Origin: Pelomonas sp. KK5
GTDB lineage: Bacteria > Pseudomonadota > Gammaproteobacteria > Burkholderiales > Burkholderiaceae_C
Length of the DNA: 36,811 nt
Assembly: GCF_001984095.1 (NCBI RefSeq)
Contig: NZ_LYVQ01000037.1
Span: 1 to 36,811 of the forward strand
Reading direction: 5' to 3'
Shown here one piece after another: positions 16,883 to 29,188 of the stretch (positions are counted from its first letter, which is position 1; each line of letters opens with the position of its first letter). The translations under genes and the position numbers were made by a program. The notes under the pieces are model-generated. The model ran no database searches, was not told the origin of the DNA, and worked only from the letters and a program-made list of their open reading frames with translations.

Positions 16883-18364
16883 TTGGACAACGCTCCGGAG
16901 AAAGGACAACGCTCGCTGTTCGGCGAGATCCTCGACTGGATGCTCGCCCCGCTGCTGCTGATCTGGCCGATCAGCGTGGCGCTGACCTGGCTGGTCGCGC
17001 AGGGCATCGCCAACAAGCCCTATGACCGCGAGCTCGGCGAGATGGCCCGCACGCTGGGCCAGCAAGCGGCCGCGGCCGAAGGCCCGCGCGGGGGCCGTTC
17101 GCGCTATGCGCTGGCGCCCGAGGCCGCAGCGCTGCTGCGCGCCGACGAGACGGACACGGTCTTCTACCAGGTGCAGGGGCCGAAGGGCGAACTGCTCAGC
17201 GGCGACAGCACCCTGCCCTCCCCGCCGCTGGCCGAGGATGAAGCCGGCTCGCCCTGGGAGCTGCGCTACCGCGACGACGAGATCGGCGGCGATCGCGTCC
17301 GCATTGCCTATCTGTGGGTGACGCCCGAAGGCAAGGACGCCGGTGGCCCGCTGCTGGTGCAGATCGCCGAGACCCTGGGCAAGCGCTCGCGCCTGACCAA
17401 CGAGATCATCAAGGGCGTGATCCTGCCGCAGTTCGTGATCCTGCCGCTGGCCGTGCTGCTGGTGTGGCTCGCCCTGGCGCGCGGCATCGCGCCGCTGAAC
17501 GAATTGCAGCGGCGCATCCGCTCGCGCGACAGCTCGGATCTTTCGCCGATCGACGAGCGCCGCATTCCCGACGAGGTGGCCCCGCTGGTGCGCGCGATCA
17601 ACGACCTGCTCGGCCGGCTGGACCAGTCGATCGGCGCGCAGAAGCACTTCCTCGCCGACGCCGCCCACCAGCTGAAGACGCCGCTGGCTGGCCTGCGTAC
17701 GCAAGCCGAATTCGCCCAGCGCGAGATCGACGAGGGCCGCAGCGAGCCTGCCGAGCTCAAGCGCTCGCTGCAGCAGATCGCCCTCTCCAGCCAGCGCGCC
17801 GCCCACATGGTCAACCAGCTGCTGGCAATGGCCCGCGCCGAGGACAAGGAACACGCCGCCCGCCGCACCGAGGTCAACCTGCCCGACATCGCCACCGAGA
17901 CGGTGCGCGACTTCGTCCCGCGCGCCTTCGACAAGCGCATCGACCTGGGCTACGAAGGACCGTCCACGGAGGCCAGTGCCCTGCGCGTGCTCGGCCACCC
18001 GCTACTGATCCGCGAGCTGATCCGCAACCTGGTGGACAACGCGCTGCTCTACACGCCGCCACACGGCACAGTCACCGTGCGCATCGTCGAGGACCCGTTC
18101 GGCCAGGTCAGCGTATTGCAGGTGGAGGACTCCGGCCCGGGCGTCGCCGAGGCCGAACGCGAGAAGGTCTTCCAGCCCTTCTACCGGGCGCTGGGCACGA
18201 ACGTCGACGGCTCAGGCCTGGGCCTGGCGATCGTGCGCGAGATCGCGCAGCAGCATGAAGCCGAGATCACGCTGGATGAGACGCGCCCGCGGCGAGCGGT
18301 GGACGAGAGCCACGGCCCTGGCGCCCGCTTCACCGTGCGCTTCCATGCCCATCCGCTGACGTAA
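16883..18364 (+). CDS. TctE-like sensor histidine kinase
   Basis: A 493-residue inner-membrane kinase. The first membrane segment is at about 21-42 (LAPLLLIWPISVALTWLVAQ). A periplasmic domain of about 135 residues of the 2CSK_N type follows, then a second membrane segment near 179-200 and a HAMP-like linker. The dimerisation domain has H262 in ADAAHQLKTPLAGLR, and the ATPase domain has NLVDNALLYTPP, VEDSGPGV and GSGLGLAI. It should phosphorylate the regulator encoded immediately upstream. The frame begins with TTG two bases after the regulator stop, so translation is probably coupled; ATG at 16940 would remove the start of the first membrane region and is less likely. 2CSK_N kinases often sense organic acids, but the ligand is not deducible here. 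Confidence 0.9.
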   Translation: MDNAPEKGQRSLFGEILDWMLAPLLLIWPISVALTWLVAQGIANKPYDRELGEMARTLGQQAAAAEGPRGGRSRYALAPEAAALLRADETDTVFYQVQGPKGELLSGDSTLPSPPLAEDEAGSPWELRYRDDEIGGDRVRIAYLWVTPEGKDAGGPLLVQIAETLGKRSRLTNEIIKGVILPQFVILPLAVLLVWLALARGIAPLNELQRRIRSRDSSDLSPIDERRIPDEVAPLVRAINDLLGRLDQSIGAQKHFLADAAHQLKTPLAGLRTQAEFAQREIDEGRSEPAELKRSLQQIALSSQRAAHMVNQLLAMARAEDKEHAARRTEVNLPDIATETVRDFVPRAFDKRIDLGYEGPSTEASALRVLGHPLLIRELIRNLVDNALLYTPPHGTVTVRIVEDPFGQVSVLQVEDSGPGVAEAEREKVFQPFYRALGTNVDGSGLGLAIVREIAQQHEAEITLDETRPRRAVDESHGPGARFTVRFHAHPLT

Positions 18365-18375
18365 CGCGTTAGCTG

Positions 18376-19530
18376 TCAGGACTGGATCAGTCGCCGGGAC
18401 TTGGAAATCGACATCAGCAAGCCCAGGCCCACCCCCAGCGTCACCATCGCCGTCCCGCCATAGCTGATGAAGGGCAGCGGCACGCCCACCACCGGCAGGA
18501 TGCCGCTGACCATGCCCATGTTGACGAAGACATAGGTGAAGAAGGACAGCGTGACCGCCCCGGCCATCAGCCGCGAGAACAGCGTCGGCGCCTCCGAGGC
18601 GATCATCAGCCCGCGCAGGATCAGCGCGGTGAAGCCGAGCAGCAGGCCCAGCGCCCCCACCATGCCGAACTCCTCGCCATAGGCCGCGAAGATGAAGTCG
18701 GTCGTGCGCTCGGGGATGAACTCCAGATGGGTCTGCGTGCCCTTCATGAAGCCCTTGCCGGTCATGCCGCCGGAGCCGATGGCGATCTCGCCCTGGATGA
18801 TGTGGAAGCCCTTGCCGAGCGGATCCTTGGTCGGGTCCAGCAGCGTGCAGATGCGGTTCTTCTGGTACTCGCGCAGCACCGGCCACTTGGCCTCGGGCTG
18901 GCAGATCGCGTCCTCGCTCATCACCAGCGCCGTGATCGCCACCGCCCCGATCACGAAGGCCGGGATGATCAGCCGCCAGGACAGCCCGGCGAAGAAGATC
19001 ACGTACAGCCCGGCCGACAGCACCAGGATCGCCGTGCCCAGGTCCGGCTGCTTGGCCACCAGCCCGACGGGCACCGCCAGCAGCGCGAAGGCCGCGACGA
19101 AGTCCGGCAGCCGCAGCTGACCCTCGCGCTTCTGGAACCACCAGGCGAGCATCAGCGGCATCGCGATCTTCAACAGCTCCGAGGGCTGGATGACAACCCC
19201 GACGTTGAGCCAGCGCGTCGCCCCCTTGCGCGTGATGCCGAACAGCGCCGTGGCCACCAGCAGCGTCACGCCCACCGTGTACAGCGGAATCGCCAGCGCC
19301 ATCATCTTCTGCGGCGGGATCTGCGCGACGATGAAGATGATGCCGATGGACAGCAGCGTGTTGCGCAGATGGTCCGGGAAGCGGGTGCCGCTGTCATAGC
19401 CGGCCGAGTACATGCAGATCAGGCCCAGCGCCATCAGCCAGCCGATGGCCAGCGACAGCGGCAGGTCGAAGCCGGCGAACCAGGGCTTGATGCGGCGCCA
19501 GAGGCTGGGCTTGTCGAAGACGTGGCTCAT
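18376..19530 (-). CDS. rodA: Peptidoglycan glycosyltransferase RodA (SEDS family)
   Basis: A 384-residue polytopic SEDS protein. RodA polymerises lipid II into glycan strands during lateral wall growth and works with PBP2. Visible motifs include QPSELLKIAMPLMLAWWF, KQPDLGTAILVLSAGLYVIFFAG, the extracellular HLEFIPERTTDFIFAAYGEEFG, and the C-terminal GVPLPFISYGGTAM, all classic for RodA/FtsW; the EFIPERTTDFIF form favours RodA. ATG 19530 overlaps the mrdA stop codon (ATGA). It is the last gene of the mreBCD-mrdA-rodA operon and converges on the sensor kinase gene, with 11 bases between. Confidence 0.96.
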   Translation of the reverse strand: MSHVFDKPSLWRRIKPWFAGFDLPLSLAIGWLMALGLICMYSAGYDSGTRFPDHLRNTLLSIGIIFIVAQIPPQKMMALAIPLYTVGVTLLVATALFGITRKGATRWLNVGVVIQPSELLKIAMPLMLAWWFQKREGQLRLPDFVAAFALLAVPVGLVAKQPDLGTAILVLSAGLYVIFFAGLSWRLIIPAFVIGAVAITALVMSEDAICQPEAKWPVLREYQKNRICTLLDPTKDPLGKGFHIIQGEIAIGSGGMTGKGFMKGTQTHLEFIPERTTDFIFAAYGEEFGMVGALGLLLGFTALILRGLMIASEAPTLFSRLMAGAVTLSFFTYVFVNMGMVSGILPVVGVPLPFISYGGTAMVTLGVGLGLLMSISKSRRLIQS

Positions 19531-21542
19531 CGTGATGCTCCCGAAGCAGGCGCCGATGCGGCCGAAGCAGCAGCCGCCGGCGCCGAGGCCGCCTGCCCCG
19601 GCAGCGGCACGTCCTCCACCCGGCGCGGCGTGCCCACCGGCGCCGTCGTCTGGCCGAGCTGCGTCTTGGCGATGTCGTCCTCGCTCGGGTAGACGCCGTT
19701 CAGTACGTAGTCGATGACGCGGCGCGCGATCGGCGCGGCCGAGGTGGAGCCGAAGCCGGCGTTCTCGACGATCAGCGCCAGCGCGATCTGCGGATTCTCC
19801 AGCGGGGCGAAGGCGATGTAGAGCGAGTGGTCGCGCTTGCGCTCGTCGGCCTTGATCGAGCTGTAGGTCTGGCCGGCCTTCAGGCCGATCGCCTGGGCCG
19901 TACCGGTCTTGCCGCCGCTGGCATAGGGCGCACCGACGAACACGGCCCGCGAGGTGCCCTCCAGCGTCACGCCGTTCATCGCATTGCGGATGATGGCCAC
20001 GTCCGCCGGCCGCAGCGGCAGCGGCGAGAGCGCATCGCTGGCGGTGCGCCGGTCCTCGTGCTTCACCACGTCCTCCACGTCGCGCACCAGCCGCGGCTTG
20101 AAGCGCAGGCCGCCGGTGGACAGCGTGGAGACCGCCGTCGCCAGTTGCAGCATCGTGAAGTTGTTGTAGCCCTGGCCGATGCCCAGCGAGACGTTCTCGC
20201 CGGGGAACCATTTCTGGTTGGCCGGGCTCTTCGCGAAATAGCGCCGCTTCCACTCGGTCGAGGGCAGCACGCCGGTCACTTCGCCGGGCAGGTCGACGTC
20301 CGTCCTGCGGCCGAAGCCGAAAGGCTCGAGCTGCTCGTGGATCAGGTCCACGCCCATCTCGACGGCCAGGCTGTAGAAGTACACGTTGGACGAGGTGACG
20401 ATGGCCAGCCGCATGTCCTTCGGGCCGGCGCGGTCGCCTTCCGCCGAGCCGAAGGTATGGCCGCCGAAGCTGTAGGTCAGGTTGTCCTGGATCACCAGGT
20501 GCGGGTCGCGCTTGCCGGTGTTCAGCGCGGCCATCGCCATATAGGGCTTGAAGGTCGAGCCGGGCGGATAGGTGCCGCGCAGCGCGCGGTTCAAGAGCGG
20601 CTTGTCGATGTCCTCGTTCAGGTCGCGCCAGCTGTCGGCGTCGATGCCGTCGACGAACAGGTTCGGGTCGAAGCTGGGCTTGGAGACGAAGGCCAGCACC
20701 TCGCCGTTGCGCGGGTCGATCGCCACCAGCGCGCCGCGGCGCTCGCCGTAGAGCTGCTCCACCAGCGCCTGCAGCTTGATGTCGATGGACAGGTTCAGCG
20801 TGTTGCCGGGCGTCGGCGGGCGATGGGCGAGGCGGCGCACCGCGCGGCCGGCGGCGCTGGTCTCCACCTGCTCGAAGCCGGTGACGCCGTGCAGCTCGCG
20901 CTCGTACTGCTGCTCCAGCCCCAGCTTGCCGATGTACTCGGTGCCGCGGTAGTTGGCCTGGTCCTCGTCGGCCCAGTCGTCCATGGCCTTCTTCTCGGCC
21001 AGGTTGATGCGGCCGATATAGCCCAGCAGGTGCGCGCCGACCTCGCCGAAGGGATAGCTGCGGAACAGCCGCGCCTTCAGCTCCACGCCGGGGAAGCGGA
21101 AGCGCTGCGCCGTGAAGCGGGCCACCTCGGCGTCGGTCAGCTTGGTGCGGATCGGCAGCGACTCGAAGTTCTTGCTCTCTTCCAGCAGCCGCTTGAAGCG
21201 GCGGCGGTCGCGCGGCTGCACCTCGACCACCTTGGCCAGCTCGTCGATCGTGGCGTCCAGGTCGGTCACCTTGGTCGGCGTGATCTCCAGCGTGTAGGCC
21301 GAGTAGTTGCTGGCCAGCACGACGCCGTTGCGGTCCTTGATCAGGCCGCGGTTGGGCACGATCGGCACGACGGTGATGCGGTTGGCCTCGGCCCGGTCCT
21401 GCAGCGTCTCGTGCTGCAGCACCTGCAGGTAGATCAGCCGCGCCACCAGCAGGCCGAAGCAGAACAGCACGAAGCCGGCCGCCACGAAAAGGCGCAGCCG
21501 GAAGCGCGAGAGCTCGCGCTTGATGTTCTTGATGACCGACAT
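19527..21542 (-). CDS. mrdA: Penicillin-binding protein 2 (elongation transpeptidase)
   Basis: A 671-residue class B PBP. It has an N-terminal membrane anchor (about 17-38), a pedestal region with PNRGLIKDRNGVVLASN at 63-79, and a transpeptidase domain with nucleophile S329 in STFK, the SSN motif in VTSSNVYFYSLA, and KTGTA. It cross-links peptidoglycan in the elongasome. The last 30 or so residues are an Ala/Ser/Pro-rich tail (GQAASAPAAAASAASAP...), absent from E. coli PBP2 and probably disordered. I chose ATG 21542 because the membrane anchor begins just after it and the frame before it lies in mreD. It starts seven bases after the mreD stop. Confidence 0.96.
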   Translation of the reverse strand: MSVIKNIKRELSRFRLRLFVAAGFVLFCFGLLVARLIYLQVLQHETLQDRAEANRITVVPIVPNRGLIKDRNGVVLASNYSAYTLEITPTKVTDLDATIDELAKVVEVQPRDRRRFKRLLEESKNFESLPIRTKLTDAEVARFTAQRFRFPGVELKARLFRSYPFGEVGAHLLGYIGRINLAEKKAMDDWADEDQANYRGTEYIGKLGLEQQYERELHGVTGFEQVETSAAGRAVRRLAHRPPTPGNTLNLSIDIKLQALVEQLYGERRGALVAIDPRNGEVLAFVSKPSFDPNLFVDGIDADSWRDLNEDIDKPLLNRALRGTYPPGSTFKPYMAMAALNTGKRDPHLVIQDNLTYSFGGHTFGSAEGDRAGPKDMRLAIVTSSNVYFYSLAVEMGVDLIHEQLEPFGFGRRTDVDLPGEVTGVLPSTEWKRRYFAKSPANQKWFPGENVSLGIGQGYNNFTMLQLATAVSTLSTGGLRFKPRLVRDVEDVVKHEDRRTASDALSPLPLRPADVAIIRNAMNGVTLEGTSRAVFVGAPYASGGKTGTAQAIGLKAGQTYSSIKADERKRDHSLYIAFAPLENPQIALALIVENAGFGSTSAAPIARRVIDYVLNGVYPSEDDIAKTQLGQTTAPVGTPRRVEDVPLPGQAASAPAAAASAASAPASGASR

Positions 21543-21549
21543 CGCTAGA

Positions 21550-22071
21550 TCACAGCGGACGATTGAGGTCGCGGTCCGGCGCGCGGCGCTGCGGCGCGAG
21601 CAGCAGCAGCGTTGCCAGCGGCCACAGCAGCGCCTCGAACAGCGGCGCCAGCACCAGGCTCCAGCCCGGCCACATGCCACCCACCATCATCCGCACCACC
21701 AGCGCCAGCCCGTGCGCCAGCACGAACAGCGGCAGCACGTGCAGCGCCTGGGTCAGCAGGTCGAACCAGAGCAGGCGGCGATGCAGCGCGATGGCGCCGA
21801 AGGACAGCAGGCTGTAGGCCAGCGCATGCTGGCCCAGCAGCGAGCCGTGGTGGACGTCGATCAGGAGACCGAAGGCGAAGGCCCAGCCGATGCCGACGCG
21901 GCGCGGCTGGTGCACGCCCCAGAACACCAGCACGACGGCCAGCAGTTCGGGCATGGCGGCAATGCGGCCGAAGGGGATCATGTCCACCGTCAGCGCGACG
22001 ATCAGCGTCAGCGCGATGAAGAAGGGGTTGACCGGCAGCAGCAGCTGGCCGGAGCCGCGCGGCATGATCAT
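21550..22071 (-). CDS. mreD: Rod shape-determining protein MreD
   Basis: A 173-residue inner-membrane protein with about five or six hydrophobic segments. It has the family pattern VNPFFIALTLIVALTVDMIPFGR, then PELLAVVLVFWGVHQPRRVGIGWAFAFGLLIDVHHGSLLGQHALAYSLLS compressed in the middle of the chain. MreD joins MreC in the elongasome membrane complex and modulates PBP2 activation. Its first ATG overlaps the mreC stop (ATGA), so the pair is translationally coupled; a second ATG six bases later is possible. The tail after the last segment is basic (QRRAPDRDLNR). Confidence 0.92.
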   Translation of the reverse strand: MIMPRGSGQLLLPVNPFFIALTLIVALTVDMIPFGRIAAMPELLAVVLVFWGVHQPRRVGIGWAFAFGLLIDVHHGSLLGQHALAYSLLSFGAIALHRRLLWFDLLTQALHVLPLFVLAHGLALVVRMMVGGMWPGWSLVLAPLFEALLWPLATLLLLAPQRRAPDRDLNRPL

Positions 22072-23084
22072 CGCGTGGCCTCCTCTTTGCTGGCGCCTTC
22101 CTTGGCAGCCTTGCTCGCCGCGGCCTTGGCGGCCTTGGCCTCCTTGGCCTCGGCGCGCTTGGCCGCCTTCAGCGTCGCTTCGACCGCCGCCGCGCTGGCG
22201 GCCGCCTCGGCGGCTTCCACGCGGGTCGCCTCGAAGGCCTCCAGCGGCTCCAGCACCAGCACGTGGCGGGCGCTGTCGGCCTCGGCCACCGGCACCAGGT
22301 TGACGCTGGCGAAACTGGTGTCGCCGCGGCGCTCGACCTTGCTGACCTTAGCCACCGGCAGGCCCGGCGGGTAGATGCCGTCCAGGCCCGAGGTGGCCAT
22401 CAGGTCGCCGGGCTTCACGTCGGCGTTGGCGGCCAGGAAGCGCAGCTCCATGCCGGAACCGTCGGCCGCCCCGAAGGCGGCGTTGCGCTGCTGGGTGCGG
22501 GTGTTCAGCACGGGAATGGCGGCGTCCTTGTCGGTCAGCAGCGTGACCTCGGCCGAGAGGGTGTAGACCCGCGTCACCTGGCCCAGCACGCCGGCGTCGT
22601 TGATGACCGGCGAGGAGAGCTTGACGCCGTCGCGGCTGCCGCGGTCGATGACGACGCGGCGCGAGAACGGGTCCGGCGCTTCGTAGAGCACCTCGGCGGC
22701 GATAGACGTCACCGTCAGCGCCGGCCGCAGCTCCAGCAGCTTGCGCAGGCGCTCGTTCTCGGCCTGCAGCTGCTCGGCGCGCGAGAGCCGCTCGGCCTGC
22801 TTGACGAGCTGCTGGCGGGCGAGGTTTTCCGCGTCCATCGCGCGCTGCATGCCGCGCAGGTAGTCGCCGGCCGCGTCCCAGCCGTCGACCGGGGCGAGCA
22901 GCGCACGTTCGACCGGATGCAGGGCCAGCGCCAGCGCCGCGCGGGCCGGCTGGGTCAGCTTGAACTTGGCGTCAGCCACCATCAGCAGCACGGCCAGGGC
23001 GGTGCTGAAGGCCAGGCGCGTCAGCGCCGAAGGCCCCTGGCGGAAGAACGGCGGCGGGGTGCGATCGAGGGTGCCGAGGGGCAT
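22068..23084 (-). CDS. mreC: Rod shape-determining protein MreC
   Basis: A 338-residue protein. A single membrane anchor (about 20-40) is followed by a coiled coil (about 80-115, ENLARQQLVKQAERLSRAEQ) and two periplasmic beta domains (FSRRVVIDRGSRDGV; GLDGIYPPGLPVAKVSKVE). MreC self-assembles in the periplasm and activates PBP2. After the conserved core ends near LVLEPLEA, a tail of roughly 55 residues made mostly of Ala, Lys and Glu follows, probably a long charged helix or disordered region not found in E. coli MreC. It lies 63 bases after mreB and overlaps mreD by four bases. Confidence 0.95.
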   Translation of the reverse strand: MPLGTLDRTPPPFFRQGPSALTRLAFSTALAVLLMVADAKFKLTQPARAALALALHPVERALLAPVDGWDAAGDYLRGMQRAMDAENLARQQLVKQAERLSRAEQLQAENERLRKLLELRPALTVTSIAAEVLYEAPDPFSRRVVIDRGSRDGVKLSSPVINDAGVLGQVTRVYTLSAEVTLLTDKDAAIPVLNTRTQQRNAAFGAADGSGMELRFLAANADVKPGDLMATSGLDGIYPPGLPVAKVSKVERRGDTSFASVNLVPVAEADSARHVLVLEPLEAFEATRVEAAEAAASAAAVEATLKAAKRAEAKEAKAAKAAASKAAKEGASKEEATR

Positions 23085-23147
23085 GGCTCAGGGATCGTCT
23101 GAAGAAGGGATCGCTGCTCGGTCGTGAGGCGATCCCGGGGGGCCGCT

Positions 23148-24482
<1,335 letters not shown>

Positions 24483-24778
24483 ATGGCCCTTACCCCACAA
24501 GACGTGAGTCGCATCGCCCACCTGGCGAGGCTGGAACTGCAGCCCGCCGAGAGCGCCAAGCTGCTGACCGAACTGAACGATTTCTTCTCGATCGTCGAGC
24601 AGATGAACGCCGTGGACACCAGCGGCGTGGAGCCCCTGTACACGCCGCTTTCCGCCGTGCACGAGGTGGCCCTGCGGCTGCGCGAGGACGCGGTCAGCGA
24701 GAGCGACCAGCGCACGCTGAACCAGCGCAGCGCTCCCGCAGTCGAAGACGGTCTGTTCCTGGTTCCCAAGGTCATCGA

Positions 24779-24782
<4 letters not shown>
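24483..24782 (+). CDS. gatC: Asp-tRNA(Asn)/Glu-tRNA(Gln) amidotransferase subunit C
   Basis: A 99-residue protein of normal GatC length, with the family pattern [17 protein letters not shown] at the N-terminus, [19 protein letters not shown] in the middle and the ending [11 protein letters not shown]. GatC bridges and stabilises GatA and GatB. The start ATG is preceded by TTTTCGC and no strong SD. Its stop overlaps the gatA start (ATGA). Together the three subunits convert mischarged Asp-tRNA(Asn) and/or Glu-tRNA(Gln) to the amide form in the cytoplasm. Confidence 0.95.
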
Positions 24783-26269
<1,487 letters not shown>

Positions 26270-26272
26270 GTT

Positions 26273-27727
26273 ATGTCGACTACAGCACCCAAACTGATTC
26301 GCGGCTACGAAGTGGTGATCGGCCTGGAGAACCACGTCCAGCTCTCCACCGTCTCCAAGATCTTCTCCGGCTCGTCCACCGCCTTCGGTGCCGAGCCGAA
26401 CACGCAGGCCTCGCCGGTGGACCTGGCGCTGCCCGGCACGTTGCCGGTCTTGAACCGCGGCGCCGTCGAGCGGGCGATCCGCTTCGGCCTGTCGGTCGGC
26501 GCCAAGATCGCGCCGCTGTCGATCTTCGCCCGCAAGAACTACTTCTATCCGGACCTGCCCAAGGGCTACCAGATCAGCCAGTACGAGATCCCGGTGGTGC
26601 AGGGCGGCAAGCTGGACTTCTTCGTCGGGGACAGGAAGCACACGGTCAACCTGACCCGCGCCCACCTCGAGGAAGACGCGGGCAAGAGCCTGCACGAGGA
26701 CTATCACGGCCAGTCGGGCATCGACCTGAACCGCGCCGGCACGCCGCTCTTGGAGATCGTCTCCGAGCCCGACATGCGCTCAGGCGCCGAGGCCGCCGAA
26801 TACGCCAGGACGCTGCACGCGCTGGTGATGTGGCTGGGCATCTGCGACGGCAATATGCAGGAAGGCTCGTTCCGCTGCGACGTCAACGTGTCCGTGCGCA
26901 AGCCCGGCGAGCCCTACGGCACGCGCCGCGAGATCAAGAACCTGAACAGCTTCAAGTACCTGCTGCAGGCGGTGGACTTCGAGGTCAACTGGCAGATCGA
27001 CGAGATCGAGGACGGCCGCAAGATCCAGCAGGCCACGGTGCTCTTCAACCCCGACACCGGCGAGACCCGCGCGATGCGCAGCAAGGAAGACGCGGCCGAC
27101 TACCGCTACTTCCCCGATCCCGACCTGCCGCCGCTGGTCATCGCGCCCGAGTGGGTGGAGCGGGTCAAGGGCGAGATGCCCGAGCTGCCGGCGGTGATGG
27201 CCGCCCGCTTCGAGAGCGCCGACGGCCTGCCCGCCTACGACGCCACGATGATGACCCAGAGCCTGGCCACCGCCCGCTACTACGAGGCGGCGCGTGACGC
27301 CTGCCAGGCGCCCAAGCTCGTCGCCAACTGGGTGATGGGCGAGATCTCGCGCCGGCTGAACGCCGAGGAGAAGGGCATCGAGGACGCGCCGGTCAAGCCC
27401 GCCACGCTGGCCACGCTGATCGCCCGCATCCAGGACGGCACGATCTCCAACAACTCGGCCCGCCAGGTGTTCGAGGCCCTGTGGACCCAGGGCGGCGAGG
27501 TCGACGCGATCATCGAAGCCAAGGACCTGAAGCAATCCAACGACACCGGCGAGCTGGAACGCATCCTCGACGAGGTGCTGGCCGCGAACCCGAAGTCGGT
27601 GGAGGAATTCCGCGCCGGCAAGGACAAGGCCTTCAATGCGCTGGTCGGCCAGGCGATGAAGGCGACCAAGGGCAAGGCCAACCCGGCCGCGGTGAACGAG
27701 CTGCTGAAGAAGAAGCTCGCAGGCTGA
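26273..27727 (+). CDS. gatB: Asp-tRNA(Asn)/Glu-tRNA(Gln) amidotransferase subunit B
   Basis: A 484-residue GatB. The N-terminal catalytic cradle contains [31 protein letters not shown] and the [18 protein letters not shown] segment. The C-terminal part has the helical and YqeY-like tRNA-binding domains, ending in [25 protein letters not shown]. It activates the carboxylate of tRNA-bound Asp/Glu with ATP and accepts ammonia from GatA. In [12 protein letters not shown] the usual GLEVH reads GLENH, a one-residue variation worth noting but compatible with function. It converges on the DUF4124 gene with a single base between the stops. Confidence 0.97.
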   Translation: MSTTAPKLIRGYEVVIGLENHVQLSTVSKIFSGSSTAFGAEPNTQASPVDLALPGTLPVLNRGAVERAIRFGLSVGAKIAPLSIFARKNYFYPDLPKGYQISQYEIPVVQGGKLDFFVGDRKHTVNLTRAHLEEDAGKSLHEDYHGQSGIDLNRAGTPLLEIVSEPDMRSGAEAAEYARTLHALVMWLGICDGNMQEGSFRCDVNVSVRKPGEPYGTRREIKNLNSFKYLLQAVDFEVNWQIDEIEDGRKIQQATVLFNPDTGETRAMRSKEDAADYRYFPDPDLPPLVIAPEWVERVKGEMPELPAVMAARFESADGLPAYDATMMTQSLATARYYEAARDACQAPKLVANWVMGEISRRLNAEEKGIEDAPVKPATLATLIARIQDGTISNNSARQVFEALWTQGGEVDAIIEAKDLKQSNDTGELERILDEVLAANPKSVEEFRAGKDKAFNALVGQAMKATKGKANPAAVNELLKKKLAG

Positions 27728-27728
27728 G

Positions 27729-28388
27729 TTACTGGACGGCGGTGGGCCAGGGCAGGCTGCCCGGCGGCGCCCCGCCCCAGAGCTTCTTCAGGTGCGCCAG
27801 CTCCGCGTCGTAGCGGCTGTTGATGCGCACCAGCTCGGCCTTCTGGTTCTCGATCAGCTGTTGCTGGGCCTCGACGCCGGCGTCGTTGGCGTCGAGCTGC
27901 TGCTTGAGCTTGGCCGGCAGCGGCTTGCCCTTGTAGAACTCGGCCTCGTCCAGCATCGGCTTGCGCTCCAGCGCGAGGTCCTTGATGCGGCGCTCGGAGA
28001 TGCGCATGGCCTTCTCGGCGTCGTCCACCGCGGACTGCCGCGCGCGGCGATGCGCGGCCTCGCTCGGGAAACGCTGCATCAGGTTGCGGTCACGCCGCAC
28101 CGCGTCCTGCTGGGCGGCACGCTCGGCGGCCAGCTTGCGGTCGCGGATCTCCTGGGCGGCCCGTTCGTCGGGCGAGAGGAAGGGCGGCAGCACGGAGCGC
28201 AGCGAGCCGTCCGGATTCAGCACCCGCTGCTCGCGCGAGGAACATTCACCAATCGGGCGGTCGCTGGTGAGCTTGCGGCCGTCGGCCGTCGTGCAGGTGT
28301 AGATCGCACCCTTGCCGTTCTCGCCGGCCTGGGCCAGCGCGTCACCGGCAGCCAGCAGGCCGCACAGCAGCAGGAACGAATGCTTCAT
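27729..28388 (-). CDS. DUF4124-domain secreted protein with coiled coil
   Basis: A 219-residue protein. Signal peptide MKHSFLLLCGLLAAGDALAQA is likely cut after AQA. A short DUF4124 module follows (about 28-60: AIYTCTTADGRKLTSDRPIGEC, two Cys that may pair). The rest is a highly charged helical region (about 75-200, DERAAQEIRDRKLAAERAAQQD and so on) that should form a coiled coil in the periplasm. DUF4124 proteins are abundant in betaproteobacteria and have no settled function. I prefer ATG 28388 for its clean signal peptide; ATG 28418, overlapping the pyrE stop (TGATG), is an alternative and would add ten residues. Probably co-transcribed with pyrE. Confidence 0.8.
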   Translation of the reverse strand: MKHSFLLLCGLLAAGDALAQAGENGKGAIYTCTTADGRKLTSDRPIGECSSREQRVLNPDGSLRSVLPPFLSPDERAAQEIRDRKLAAERAAQQDAVRRDRNLMQRFPSEAAHRRARQSAVDDAEKAMRISERRIKDLALERKPMLDEAEFYKGKPLPAKLKQQLDANDAGVEAQQQLIENQKAELVRINSRYDAELAHLKKLWGGAPPGSLPWPTAVQ

Positions 28389-28417
28389 CGCAACGACGAC
28401 GCCAACGGGATAACGCA

Positions 28418-29107
28418 TCAGACTCCGTAACGGTCTCGGTAAGCCTGCACCGCAGCACGCGAACCGGCGATATCCGCACCGTCGCCCACCGCCTCCAGAT
28501 ACTGCAGCAAGTCCGCCAGGCCGGCAATTGCGCTCACCGGCAGTTGCAACTGCTGCTTGACGTACTGCACGGCGGACCACGGCATGTCCACGCCGTCCTG
28601 CGCCGCCTTTTCCTGGCGGTCCAGGGCAATCGACACGCCACAGGGCGTGGCGCCGGCCGCCTGGATCATTGCGATCGATTCGCGCACCGAGGTGCCGGCG
28701 GAAATCACGTCGTCGATGATCAGCACCCGGCCCTGCACCTTGGCGCCGACCAGCGTGCCGCCCTCGCCGTGGTCCTTGGCTTCCTTGCGGTTGTAGGCGA
28801 AGGGCTTGTTGTGGCCCAGCCGCGCCAGCTCGATCGACACCGCCGCGGCCAGCGTGATGCCCTTGTAGGCCGGGCCGAAGATCATGTCGAACTGCAGGCC
28901 GTCGGCAAGCAGCCGCTGGGCGTAGAACTGCGCCAGCTTCATCAGCTTGGCGCCGTCGTCGAACAGGCCGGCGTTGAAGAAGTACGGGCTCATGCGGCCC
29001 GCCTTGGTCTTGAACTCGCCGAAGCGCAGCACGCCCGCCTCGACGGCGAAGGCAACGAATTGCTGGGCCAGCGGATCGGGGATGGCGGGGGAGACGGCGG
29101 CGTTCAT
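28418..29107 (-). CDS. pyrE: Orotate phosphoribosyltransferase
   Basis: A 229-residue type I phosphoribosyltransferase. It has the PRPP loop RVLIIDDVISAGTSV at 127-141, the flexible catalytic loop KDHGEGG at 111-117, FGPAYKGITLA at 78-88, and the substrate region SPYFFNAGLFDDG at 40-52. It makes orotidine 5'-monophosphate from orotate and PRPP in pyrimidine synthesis. The start ATG gives MNAAVSPAIPDPLAQQFVAFA, slightly longer at the N-terminus than E. coli PyrE. The DUF4124 gene follows with no gap. Confidence 0.96.
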   Translation of the reverse strand: MNAAVSPAIPDPLAQQFVAFAVEAGVLRFGEFKTKAGRMSPYFFNAGLFDDGAKLMKLAQFYAQRLLADGLQFDMIFGPAYKGITLAAAVSIELARLGHNKPFAYNRKEAKDHGEGGTLVGAKVQGRVLIIDDVISAGTSVRESIAMIQAAGATPCGVSIALDRQEKAAQDGVDMPWSAVQYVKQQLQLPVSAIAGLADLLQYLEAVGDGADIAGSRAAVQAYRDRYGV

Positions 29108-29151
29108 GGCGGATTCAGGCGATGGAATCCGGCATTGTAGAGGCCGCCGCA

Positions 29152-29178
29152 GGCCCGGTCCCCAGGGGAAACCGGGCC
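29152..29178 (-). terminator. Stem-loop after the TonB-dependent receptor gene
   Basis: GGCCCGGT (29152-29159) pairs perfectly with ACCGGGCC (29171-29178) around an 11-base loop, about ten bases past the receptor stop codon. No T run follows on the minus strand, so terminator function is uncertain. Confidence 0.45.
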
Positions 29179-29188
29179 CTGAAGGGCG

